From Undibacterium sp. KW1 (lineage in GTDB: Bacteria > Pseudomonadota > Gammaproteobacteria > Burkholderiales > Burkholderiaceae_D), in assembly GCF_009937955.1 (NCBI RefSeq), contig NZ_AP018439.1, forward strand, positions 4,712,001-4,776,000: DNA of 64,000 bases, given 5' to 3'. A program made the position numbers and the translations under genes. How positions within the stretch are numbered: position 1 is the first letter of the stretch; each line of letters begins with the position of its first letter. The notes beneath the pieces were generated by a model. The model was not told the origin of the DNA. It saw nothing but the letters and a program-made list of their open reading frames with translations, and made no database searches. Positions 6,284-14,393 of this stretch are shown piece by piece.

Positions 6284-9241
6284 TTGTATTGCTACACAGG
6301 TCAATTCTTACCTCGCTTTGCCCGCTGCAAGATACTGAAGTTGATGGTCGTATTGAAGTTGATGTTCGTGTTAACGCTGGCGATATGGGTAGTACCTGCC
6401 CGGTCGCAACAAATACCGCTACGCTACTACACCCAGCTCGACGGTCTGAGCAATCTCTCAGTCACGGCGATGGCGAGTGATGCTGACGGCTATATGTGGG
6501 TGGGCACAGAGAACGGACTATTTCGCTGTAACGGCGCAGAATTTCGTCGCTACGCCCAGGAACAAGGCTTGCCCGATCCATTCATCGCCGCCTTGTACGT
6601 GGATGAGCAGCGGCGGCTATGGGTGGGAAATAATGAAGGCCTCTTTCTCAAGCAGGGCGAGCGCTTTGTGCCTATGCTCCACAATGGCAAAAAACTGCCG
6701 ATTGCACCTGGCCAGAAATTCTATTCCTCACCGGACGGCAGCCTGTACTTCATCAGCCAGCAACATCTGTATGCGCTGAACATGGCCAGCGGCCAGCCGC
6801 AGTTGCAGGTGATACTTCCGAACCAGCAACATCTCGCGCAAGCAACGCCAGATACCCTGTATGGTCTTTATCGTGAAAAAAACGGTGATTTCTGGCTGGG
6901 TTGCGGTTCATCGATCTGTCAATACTCAGGCAATCAAATTCATGTATGGGATGCAGCGCAAGGTGTACCGGGCGACCAGTGGCTGAGTTTTCACCGCGAC
7001 AACAGCGGGCAACTCTGGGCCAGGGGCGAGCAGCATATCGTGGTTCTGCAGGCCAGCGAAAAACACTTCACCGACAGAACACCGCACGGCGACATCCTGC
7101 ATAAAAAAGGCCTGGTCACCTGGATATCGGCCGATGCAGAAGGACGCATACTCAGCAATGCCGACCAGTCACTGATACGCTGGAACAAAGACCATTGGGA
7201 CAATTTTGACCGGAAAAATGGCTTAAGAATAGCAGGCGGCCTGACTGCCCTACTGTATGACAAAGATGGTGGCATGTGGTTGGGTTCACGCGGGCTGGGC
7301 CTGATCAAATGGCTGGGTTCTGGCAATTGGGAAAGCTGGACCATGGCGCAAGGCATGCCTGACGATGTTGCTCTTTCCATGGTCAGGGATAAGGACGGGG
7401 TTTTGCATATAGGTACACGCTCTGGCCCGGCACAACTACGTCCCGGACAACGGCAATTCAGTAGCATGAATGCCAGACTGGAAAAGCTGGACCATCAGTG
7501 GTCAGGCATGGTGGTCGACAATTCTGGCGTGGTATGGGGCAGCACTTATTTCGGACAGTTGATGCGTTTCGACGCAAAGGCGCGGGTCTATCAACAACTG
7601 GCAAGCCTGCCCCAGATTTTTAGAATGCTGCCAGACCGCCAGGGCAACATCTGGCTGGCGACCATAGAAGGCTTGTTCGTCTTTGATGCCAGTGCCAGCA
7701 AGATCAATGTCGTGCGCCCCGCTGGCCTGGATGGTTTGCAGATTCCCAAGGGCGTCAATTTTCGGGATCTGTGCCTGAGCCCGAACGGCAACATCTGGTT
7801 TATGGCACGCGATCAACTGCTGCGCTTTGATGGCAAAAACTGGGCTACTTTCGAAGTGCGCTACAACGGCCAGTCACCTTATATGTCCGCCATCAGTTGC
7901 ACGGTAGAGAATGACTTGTGGCTGGGTACGCGTCACGCAGGCCTTTTACGTGCCACTGCCAGTGCCAGCGTCAACAACGGCGTCTTGCAGTTACGCCAGC
8001 AAGAGTCTCCCGTCTTAAAGAACAAGATCATCTTTTCCTTGCTGGAAGACAGCCGTGGCTGGCTGTGGGCAGGTACCGATGCCGGTATCGCCGTCTGGAA
8101 TAAAAAACAGTGGCGGCTATTCAATCAAAGCAATGGCTTCGTCTGGAACGAAACCAATGGCCACAGCTTTTATGAAGACAGCGATGCCGCCATGTGGGTG
8201 GCCACCAGCAACGGTATCTCACACATACTCAAACCTGAGAACCTGTTTAAAGAGCATGAGCTCAATACCCTGATAGAAAGCATACATAGAGATGGCAACA
8301 GCTATGCCAGCGATAAACCGCTGGCGCTGACCTGGTCACCACAGCCGCTGGAACTGGTGCTGGCCAGCCTTAATTTCAGGAACCGCAGCGCGCTGGAATT
8401 TCATTACCGGCTCAGCGGGCTGGAAGAAAACTGGTCAAGCTCAACGACACCCAAAGTGCGTTACACCGCGCTTGAACCTGGCAGCTACCGCTTTGAATAC
8501 TTTGTCAGCAATGCCGATGCCCAGCAAACCTCGGCGGTCAAATCGCTGGAACTAATCATACAGCCGCCGTGGTGGAGAACCATCTGGTTTTACACGCTGC
8601 TTGCCACCGCTATGCTGATGCTGGTTTTTACCCTCCACCGCTATCGCCTGCGCAAGCTGACCGAGCTACAGGCTCGTACTGAAGCCATCGTCCGAGAACG
8701 CACACGTGAACTGGAAATATCCCGCGAAGAACTCAAGGTGCGCGCTTTGCGTGATGGCCTGACATCTGCCTGGAACCGTTCTGCCATGCTGGAAATGCTG
8801 GACATGGAACTGGGCAAGGCACAACGCCAGCAAACGCCCTTGCTCCTGGCCCTGCTGGACCTCGATCACTTCAAGCGCATTAACGACACCTACGGCCACC
8901 CTGCTGGTGATGCCGTCTTGGTCGAGGTGGTGCGCCGCCTGAATGCCACCGTGCGTCAGTCAGACGCGGTTGGCCGCTATGGTGGCGAAGAATTCCTGAT
9001 CATCATCCCCGGGCTTGATGTCGCACATGGCAAAGGCCTCATCGAAAGACTGCTCAAATCAGTCCGCGAAAAAGAAATCATCATCAGCGAACACCAGTCC
9101 ATCGCCGTCACCAGCAGCTTTGGCGTCATCGCCTTTGATCCACAACACCCGATGACAGCCGCCGAACTCATCTCGCACGCCGACCAGGCCTTGTACCGAT
9201 CCAAACAACAAGGCAGGAACAGGGTTGAGTATGTGGAGTGA
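6284..9241 (+). CDS. Membrane diguanylate cyclase with periplasmic two-component-type beta-propeller sensor
   Basis: The 985-residue protein has a signal or anchor segment (about 20-42) and then a two-propeller sensor made of repeats such as GYMWVGTENGLF, RRLWVGNNEGLF, GNIWLATIEGLF and GWLWAGTDAGI (about 60-660). A Y_Y_Y-type domain follows (about 685-760), then a transmembrane helix near 765-785, a coiled-coil linker and a GGDEF domain. The active site is GGEEF near 900, and RQSD eight residues or so upstream fits an inhibitory c-di-GMP I-site. It should sense a periplasmic signal and make cyclic di-GMP inside. It starts with TTG, chosen because AAGGAG lies eight bases before it. Confidence 0.9.
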   Translation: MYCYTGQFLPRFARCKILKLMVVLKLMFVLTLAIWVVPARSQQIPLRYYTQLDGLSNLSVTAMASDADGYMWVGTENGLFRCNGAEFRRYAQEQGLPDPFIAALYVDEQRRLWVGNNEGLFLKQGERFVPMLHNGKKLPIAPGQKFYSSPDGSLYFISQQHLYALNMASGQPQLQVILPNQQHLAQATPDTLYGLYREKNGDFWLGCGSSICQYSGNQIHVWDAAQGVPGDQWLSFHRDNSGQLWARGEQHIVVLQASEKHFTDRTPHGDILHKKGLVTWISADAEGRILSNADQSLIRWNKDHWDNFDRKNGLRIAGGLTALLYDKDGGMWLGSRGLGLIKWLGSGNWESWTMAQGMPDDVALSMVRDKDGVLHIGTRSGPAQLRPGQRQFSSMNARLEKLDHQWSGMVVDNSGVVWGSTYFGQLMRFDAKARVYQQLASLPQIFRMLPDRQGNIWLATIEGLFVFDASASKINVVRPAGLDGLQIPKGVNFRDLCLSPNGNIWFMARDQLLRFDGKNWATFEVRYNGQSPYMSAISCTVENDLWLGTRHAGLLRATASASVNNGVLQLRQQESPVLKNKIIFSLLEDSRGWLWAGTDAGIAVWNKKQWRLFNQSNGFVWNETNGHSFYEDSDAAMWVATSNGISHILKPENLFKEHELNTLIESIHRDGNSYASDKPLALTWSPQPLELVLASLNFRNRSALEFHYRLSGLEENWSSSTTPKVRYTALEPGSYRFEYFVSNADAQQTSAVKSLELIIQPPWWRTIWFYTLLATAMLMLVFTLHRYRLRKLTELQARTEAIVRERTRELEISREELKVRALRDGLTSAWNRSAMLEMLDMELGKAQRQQTPLLLALLDLDHFKRINDTYGHPAGDAVLVEVVRRLNATVRQSDAVGRYGGEEFLIIIPGLDVAHGKGLIERLLKSVREKEIIISEHQSIAVTSSFGVIAFDPQHPMTAAELISHADQALYRSKQQGRNRVEYVE

Positions 9242-9267
9242 AGATAGAGCGGTAGGTCTGTAAAGCG

Positions 9268-9297
9268 GTAGGTACGATTAGCGAAGCGTAATCGTAC
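9268..9297 (+). repeat. GTAG-headed REP element, family A
   Basis: GTAG is followed by an imperfect palindrome with arms GTACGATTA and TAATCGTAC around a GC-rich centre. The same unit occurs about eleven times between 9 and 33 kb and flanks the RAYT gene. Confidence 0.85.
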
Positions 9298-9321
9298 AAT
9301 TCGTAGCAAATTATGCAGCCC

Positions 9322-9467
9322 GTAGGGTGCGTCTTGACGCACCGCTTATTGATCAAAAAATTTTAATACCCACGTACATAAAGGTGCGCCGAGACGCACC
9401 CTACTTCACTTTTCGATCAGAAAAATTCAAGGCAAACGCACATAAGGTGCGTCAAGACGCACCCTAC
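9322..9467. repeat. Cluster of three family B REP elements
   Basis: One copy reads forward at 9322-9343 and two read reverse at 9383-9404 and 9446-9467. The arms are GGTGCGTC and GACGCACC, with the outer GTAG or CTAC. The cluster fills the gap between the convergent propeller-GGDEF and metalloprotein genes. Confidence 0.85.
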
Positions 9468-9471
9468 ATCA

Positions 9472-10464
9472 CTATTTCTTTTCCGCTGGCATCTGATCCA
9501 CCGCCTGCGTTATCGCGTCCTTGAAATTCAACTGGCCTTCCAGATAAGGCTCCCATACCTGGTCTATCAAATCCAGATATTCTGGCCAGGCTTTTTGATA
9601 CAGGCCATTCTTCAATGCGTAGGGCTGGTAGTCCAGATTGGCGCTCTGCTTGAGCACATCCTGGGTCACTTTACCCACCGTATAAAATTGCAGCACATGC
9701 CATAAGTCAGACTCGCCTTGACGATGCGCGGCCTTCATCCTGTCGTTGATGGCAGCGACCAGGGTGTCAGTAACGGTAGTGTGCGATGCCTCGTGATACA
9801 GCATTTCCAGCGCCGCCAGGCCCTGATAATCTGGGCGGCCACTGGGCATGATGATCTGTTCATCGGTATAGGCGCCCTGCCTTGTACCCGTCAGCACGAC
9901 GATATCACTGCGTATGGGCTTGACCGGAAAAGCATGCACCATATACTTCTCTATGCGCGCCTGTATTTCCTTGCCATAGCTTGCGTCCAGCTGTTTAGTC
10001 TGCTTGATCCAGTCCTGGTTGCTTTTGTTCTGCGATGCCCAAATGCAGCGCGCATACACGGGCGCAACCCGGTTCAACACAGCAATGAGCGGCGCCGGAA
10101 TAGCCAGGCCAGTGGCGTCACGACGCTGGTCATCTACACTCAGGCCACGCTTGATGCCTTGCATGGTCGCGTCAAACAGCGGATCGCGTTTGGCATAATC
10201 AGCCAGGTAAAAATCAACGGCGTCTTTCAGGATGGCAAATTCTGCCTCGGCAGGTTTGTTATCCCATGGCAGCTCTTGCAGTGATTTGTTACTGACCGAC
10301 ACATCCAGCAGAAAATGGTGCAGGTTCATTAAAAACGCGCTGTGATACTCAAAGCTGGCACGCTGCATGGGCAAACCAGGCTTGCCGTTTTCTGCACTGT
10401 GGGCAGTCGTTAGGAATGAACAAGCAAGGGAAAGAGAGAGAAAAAACTTCAGAACAAGGCGCAT
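9472..10464 (-). CDS. Secreted protein with HExxH zinc-metalloprotease-like motif
   Basis: The 330-residue protein has a clear signal peptide (MRLVLKFFLSLSLACSFLTTAHS) and one recognisable motif, LEMLYHEASHTTV near residue 222, which fits the HExxH zinc site of gluzincin-type peptidases. No named family was recognised, and the rest is mainly helical. A downstream Glu-rich stretch (GESDLWHVLQFY) could provide the third ligand, but this is a guess. It would act in the periplasm or outside the cell. It is a single gene, converging on the upstream cyclase across a REP cluster. Confidence 0.65.
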   Translation of the reverse strand: MRLVLKFFLSLSLACSFLTTAHSAENGKPGLPMQRASFEYHSAFLMNLHHFLLDVSVSNKSLQELPWDNKPAEAEFAILKDAVDFYLADYAKRDPLFDATMQGIKRGLSVDDQRRDATGLAIPAPLIAVLNRVAPVYARCIWASQNKSNQDWIKQTKQLDASYGKEIQARIEKYMVHAFPVKPIRSDIVVLTGTRQGAYTDEQIIMPSGRPDYQGLAALEMLYHEASHTTVTDTLVAAINDRMKAAHRQGESDLWHVLQFYTVGKVTQDVLKQSANLDYQPYALKNGLYQKAWPEYLDLIDQVWEPYLEGQLNFKDAITQAVDQMPAEKK

Positions 10465-10686
10465 AGTAATTCGATGGGGAAAGGTAACAAACTGCTGACT
10501 TGGCTTAGGACTTGGACATACTTAAAGCATGCAAATTCTTATGCGGTCATTCTCTCTTAATTTTGCTGGCTCCTGTATTTTTATGCAATGCCAAATCCAC
10601 AATATTAAGAATGGAATTCAATTTACCAGCGCCATTGAAATATATTCGACAGAATTTTCATCAAAACATAGAATTTTGCACGGCCC

Positions 10687-11013
10687 TTATTTGCCCATCC
10701 ACTTCTTCAGAAAACGCTTTTTCAATGCCGCCCGCTCCTGCGGAGTACGCCCCTTTTGATTGGCACCAATTTCAGCCGCAGCGGCCATGTCGCGCGCAGA
10801 ATGATAGGAATGCCCGTCCTTACCCATCTTCCATACATTGCTGACTTGCCGCTCCTGCACAGGCAAATGAGCGTCCAACCCTGCTGGTGTTGCACTGACA
10901 AGTGCCACACGTTCAGTGCTACGCCAGCGACTGTGCCAGCGCTTCTTTTCTTCCTTCTCGCTTTGGCAAACACAGTGGCCCCAGACAGGGTTTTTACGGC
11001 GGCTATTACTCAT
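10687..11013 (-). CDS. Small basic hypothetical protein
   Basis: The 108-residue, strongly basic protein has an N-terminal MSNSRRKNPVWGHCVCQSEKEEKKRWHSRWR, resembling a widespread small uncharacterised family that starts with RRKNP and carries a KRWHxRWR motif. The C-terminus (QERAALKKRFLKKWMGK) is Lys/Arg-rich, which may mean RNA or DNA binding. No neighbour gives a function. The start has only a weak purine-rich stretch upstream. Confidence 0.6.
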   Translation of the reverse strand: MSNSRRKNPVWGHCVCQSEKEEKKRWHSRWRSTERVALVSATPAGLDAHLPVQERQVSNVWKMGKDGHSYHSARDMAAAAEIGANQKGRTPQERAALKKRFLKKWMGK

Positions 11014-11073
11014 GAGCTCATCTCACTTCTCAATTTTATGATAGCTGGTTGCAGTAAGTCCGAACTACACACA

Positions 11074-11505
11074 CTACCCGCCTGACTGTATAGTTCTGTA
11101 GCAATCAAGAAATCCGCCATCGCTCTTGATGGCGAACGATGCTATTTCTTGCAGCGTCCAGATCGCAGAATAAGTATCATCGACAACTCCGGGCAAGAAA
11201 CTGATGAGCCGCAGCGCGAATGCACTGGCATCATTCACACCTTTGTTGGCGCTAACCCTGCGCATCTCTATTGCCAGCGATACGCCTGGCATGCCCTGTA
11301 GTGCCTCTGTGACGCTGGTTATGTTTTCAGGCTCATACTCAGTGAGCATGTCATCATAAAAATAAATAGTCAGAGTGTAGTCTTCTCTATCGGGGTATCG
11401 CCATGTCTGTTTTACATACTCAATGGGAGTCGCCATGTGATCAACTACCTTATCAACAAACTGACGGTCTTGAGTACGAAGATGGACTATGATGGATTCT
11501 GCCAT
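11074..11505 (-). CDS. Hypothetical protein, unknown function
   Basis: This 143-residue soluble protein has no signal peptide or membrane helix. It is acidic in the first half (YPDREDYTLTIYFYDDMLTEYEPEN) and shows no recognised domain. Its size and lone position among REPs recall orphan immunity-like genes, but nothing in the sequence proves that. The intergenic region upstream holds a REP pair around a perfect 20-bp palindrome. Confidence 0.5.
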   Translation of the reverse strand: MAESIIVHLRTQDRQFVDKVVDHMATPIEYVKQTWRYPDREDYTLTIYFYDDMLTEYEPENITSVTEALQGMPGVSLAIEMRRVSANKGVNDASAFALRLISFLPGVVDDTYSAIWTLQEIASFAIKSDGGFLDCYRTIQSGG

Positions 11506-11551
11506 GGTGAGTTTTTCTGGTTGTCAGTGGGTACGATGGGTAGTTGCGATC

Positions 11552-11720
11552 GTAGGTACGATTAGCGCAGCGTAATCGTACAAATCGTGTTCACATCATA
11601 TGGCCATTTTCAGAAGAGTTTTCTCCCCCATCCCAATGACGTCAATGTTTCTTTTTTGGATCAGACTGTATATACAGTCTGCACAACATGCGTACGATTA
11701 CGCTGCGTTAATCGTACCTG
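11552..11720. repeat. Inverted pair of family A REPs enclosing a perfect 20-bp palindrome
   Basis: A forward family A copy (11552-11581) and a reverse copy (11692-11720) enclose about 110 bp. Inside lies CAGACTGTATATACAGTCTG at 11662-11681, a perfect palindrome. It is either a regulator site or a stem; the two neighbouring genes both read leftwards. Confidence 0.8.
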
Positions 11721-11731
11721 TGTGCGCTTTG

Positions 11732-12847
11732 CTAAGATTTTTGCATCGACCAGATATCAAACAAATTTTTTAGCTTAATCATTTCCACTGGATCGAAATA
11801 AAAATTTTCGTTTGCTTGGGCAATTCTATTCTTACGAATTTTGCCTATTTCATCTTCTGGCTGAGCATCAAGCGCAGATAGGTTTTCTTTGACGTAAGTC
11901 TCAAATAATCGTCGTTGCTCCTCACTTTTATATAAAATAAAAGCCGCTTGACTCATAGGTGAATGAAAATCATAAGTCCCTTTGGTCATGAAGTACAAAA
12001 ATGCACCGTCCCGTCCGTTTAACTCAAAGTACTGATACCAAATTTCGCGTGATTTAGTCCTAATACTAGCATTGGTGGGATCAACAAATTCTATACGAGA
12101 ATCATCACAGCACACGTACGCCAACGTAAAAAGAACTGTACTTAGATATCGAAATTTAGCTGTGCCAATAAACGACTTTTCACTTATGTAAAAGTAGCTA
12201 TATACGTCTTTGAATGCCTTCACCTCACCAAATTCTATTTGATATTCAGGGTAAAATTTGTGATAACAGAATCTTCCATTGCTAAAATCTTTTTCCCAAT
12301 CGTCTGGATGCTTTAATAGTTCTTCCATGCGCTGTGCAGGTTGTAAGTCCAAGCCAAATCGCTCGCGCCACATGGCTTCGATCCTGCGCAAATCGGCACT
12401 GGATGTTATTGGTGTATTCGTGTCTGAATTTCTACAGTAGATATGGTGTGCCTCAACTACTTTACCATTATCACGATAATCTTCAGTCAAATAGTATGGC
12501 TTGTTCGGATGGTCAAAAACTATGACGACATCAATTTCTACCCCTGCCATTATTAGGGTTCGCAATTCAATTTCGGGCCTAATATCACCAGCGAAATTTT
12601 TCGAACGTAAGAAATCTATTATGTCAGCCTGAGACCGCCTACCTTCACTAGGCACGCCTTTTATTTCACAGCCACTCGAGGGGTCAGATACGCCATAGAT
12701 AAGATATTTATTGCATTTGGTAATTGTATTTGCCAAACACAAAATATCATGTAACAAAACTGCTTTATTCTCATGATGGCGCTCTTTGAAATCCCAATAA
12801 TCACCCTCTCTCTGTGACGCGACTAAATCTTGTATTTTTTGACGCAA
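11732..12847 (-). CDS. Schlafen/AlbA_2-type putative ATP/nucleic-acid-binding protein
   Basis: The 371-residue protein begins with REGDYWDFKERHHENKAVLLHDILCLANT and continues with KYLIYGVSD, which fits the AlbA_2/Schlafen N-terminal domain found in transcription factors, helicase-linked proteins and some phage-defence genes. The rest (about 180-371) is unassigned. Base composition is clearly AT-richer than its neighbours, as is the following 1.5 kb, suggesting acquired DNA. The start is TTG at 12847, chosen because GGGAGG lies four bases before it. A defence role is possible but not shown. Confidence 0.65.
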   Translation of the reverse strand: MRQKIQDLVASQREGDYWDFKERHHENKAVLLHDILCLANTITKCNKYLIYGVSDPSSGCEIKGVPSEGRRSQADIIDFLRSKNFAGDIRPEIELRTLIMAGVEIDVVIVFDHPNKPYYLTEDYRDNGKVVEAHHIYCRNSDTNTPITSSADLRRIEAMWRERFGLDLQPAQRMEELLKHPDDWEKDFSNGRFCYHKFYPEYQIEFGEVKAFKDVYSYFYISEKSFIGTAKFRYLSTVLFTLAYVCCDDSRIEFVDPTNASIRTKSREIWYQYFELNGRDGAFLYFMTKGTYDFHSPMSQAAFILYKSEEQRRLFETYVKENLSALDAQPEDEIGKIRKNRIAQANENFYFDPVEMIKLKNLFDIWSMQKS

Positions 12848-14393
12848 GAGTCCTCCCTCATAGAAATCAAATTATTAATCGTCATCCCGGCCTTGTATCG
12901 TACCTGAAGACCTCATGCAAATGACTACAATCTCGCACACCGAAACAAATAAGTACAAGGTTTATGCGGTCAACCGAATGTAGCCAACTACGCTAGATCA
13001 TGTAGTGCATTGAATGCGACACCAATATTTCTCCAGCGATTTAAAAACAGTATTCGACACATTACAAGTTCATACATCTCGGCAAGTACCTAACCTGCTG
13101 GATATGTCCTAGCACAGGAAAAATAAACTCTGGCAAAGCTGCGCAGGGCGCACCCAACAAATACAACAGCTCCTGCAAAGCGCCCAAGACCACAGCAATT
13201 ATCTAGTCTGCTTACGATTGTACTTAACGAAGCAATACTTTTTGATCTGCACGTATAGGATGCAAGCGGACTACGCATGCGATAACGCCACGTACCGTAT
13301 CTACGCAAACGATCACAATGATGATGTCTATCGCGGGCATGGTAACTAACACGGACATGTTACTTTCGACTTTTTTCTGCATTGGTGACTGAGGAGAACA
13401 ATGCCCCTTAGCGTTCACTTTACTGGCTGAGAACACGCCTTGAGCAATACCGACAATCCTGATTATCATAGAATGCCCCACGCTCGCCAACCCTAATGAC
13501 ATGTTTGCGCTGCCTTTCAGGCGACCTGAATGCAGATATCAGCTCACTTGGCACGCAGATGATTTATCAACACCAGAAACTGCACATTAAAAAGCACGAC
13601 CACACACTTGCTTGCTGCATTTGTTTTTACCGACAAGCGCTGCTCAAACCACCGTTCCAAGTACATCCGGCGCCCAAAAATTTAGAGGCCAAATTCTAAT
13701 TCTGCGTCTGTTTAGTTGATGTGATTCACACAAAAAGAAATCCGCTAAAAAGCTGTATCACAACATCCATTTTTGCCTGTTTTTTTTACATAAACGACCG
13801 CAAAAAATGCGCAAACCGGCACAGGAAATGGGGATGGATATGCGCTTTTTGGGACGGTTTTGTTGCAATTTCACAACCATTTTCTACTGCTCACACATTC
13901 CTTTTCAGTAATGAAAGTATATCTTTTCCTCTATGAAAATAAGTTTTCATCAATTTCAAGGTAAATGATTAAAAAAATTTGTCTATACATAAACACTTAT
14001 TGCTTTTGACATATTGTTAAAGAATGTCAATAATTTGGCTCTGTTACAAAATGGCAAACTGGTATTGAACAGTTCCAGTGCCTATAAAAAATTCGGCAGT
14101 GAATATCGTCTTGCGCGGCTGTTGCCATGCGCAAGTGGTCTTACTATTGCCTGAAAGAATTGTTGTGTGGGGAAAATGATCAATTGCCTGCATGGCAATG
14201 TGGGACGAAGGGCGGGCCTCGCGCAGCCTGCCTGGGTGTCTCTGGATGTAGGGTAAAAGCGGTGCGGATACACCGCTTCTGTCTGTGCATCCATCCCTGT
14301 TTTGGGAAGAATGGGGATGAGTACTTAGCCAGACCGACGCCGCCAACAAGCTTCGGTCACATACTTCGTATCAAAAAAACAAGGAGAGAAGTA
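12848..14393. other. Gene-poor, AT-richer stretch; possible decayed sequence
   Basis: Several short frames exist but none shows family features, a ribosome binding site and a normal composition together. A minus-strand frame at 13224-13502 contains hydrophobic runs that could be the remains of a membrane protein. The last 350 bp are AT-rich and should contain the promoter of the S53 peptidase gene. Confidence 0.5.

Noticed and set aside
11662..11681. LexA (SOS) box
   Set aside because: CTGT and ACAG are separated by 4 bp, not the 8 bp expected for the E. coli-type LexA box; kept only as an unassigned palindrome.
13224..13502. A 92-codon minus-strand frame with hydrophobic stretches
   Set aside because: There is no ribosome binding site, family match or conserved neighbour; it may be a decayed gene but cannot be supported as a CDS.
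14127..14393. In-frame extension of the S53 peptidase upstream of 14394
   Set aside because: It has no signal peptide or Shine-Dalgarno, and the residues have non-coding composition; the ATG at 14394 has both AAGGAGAG and a signal peptide.
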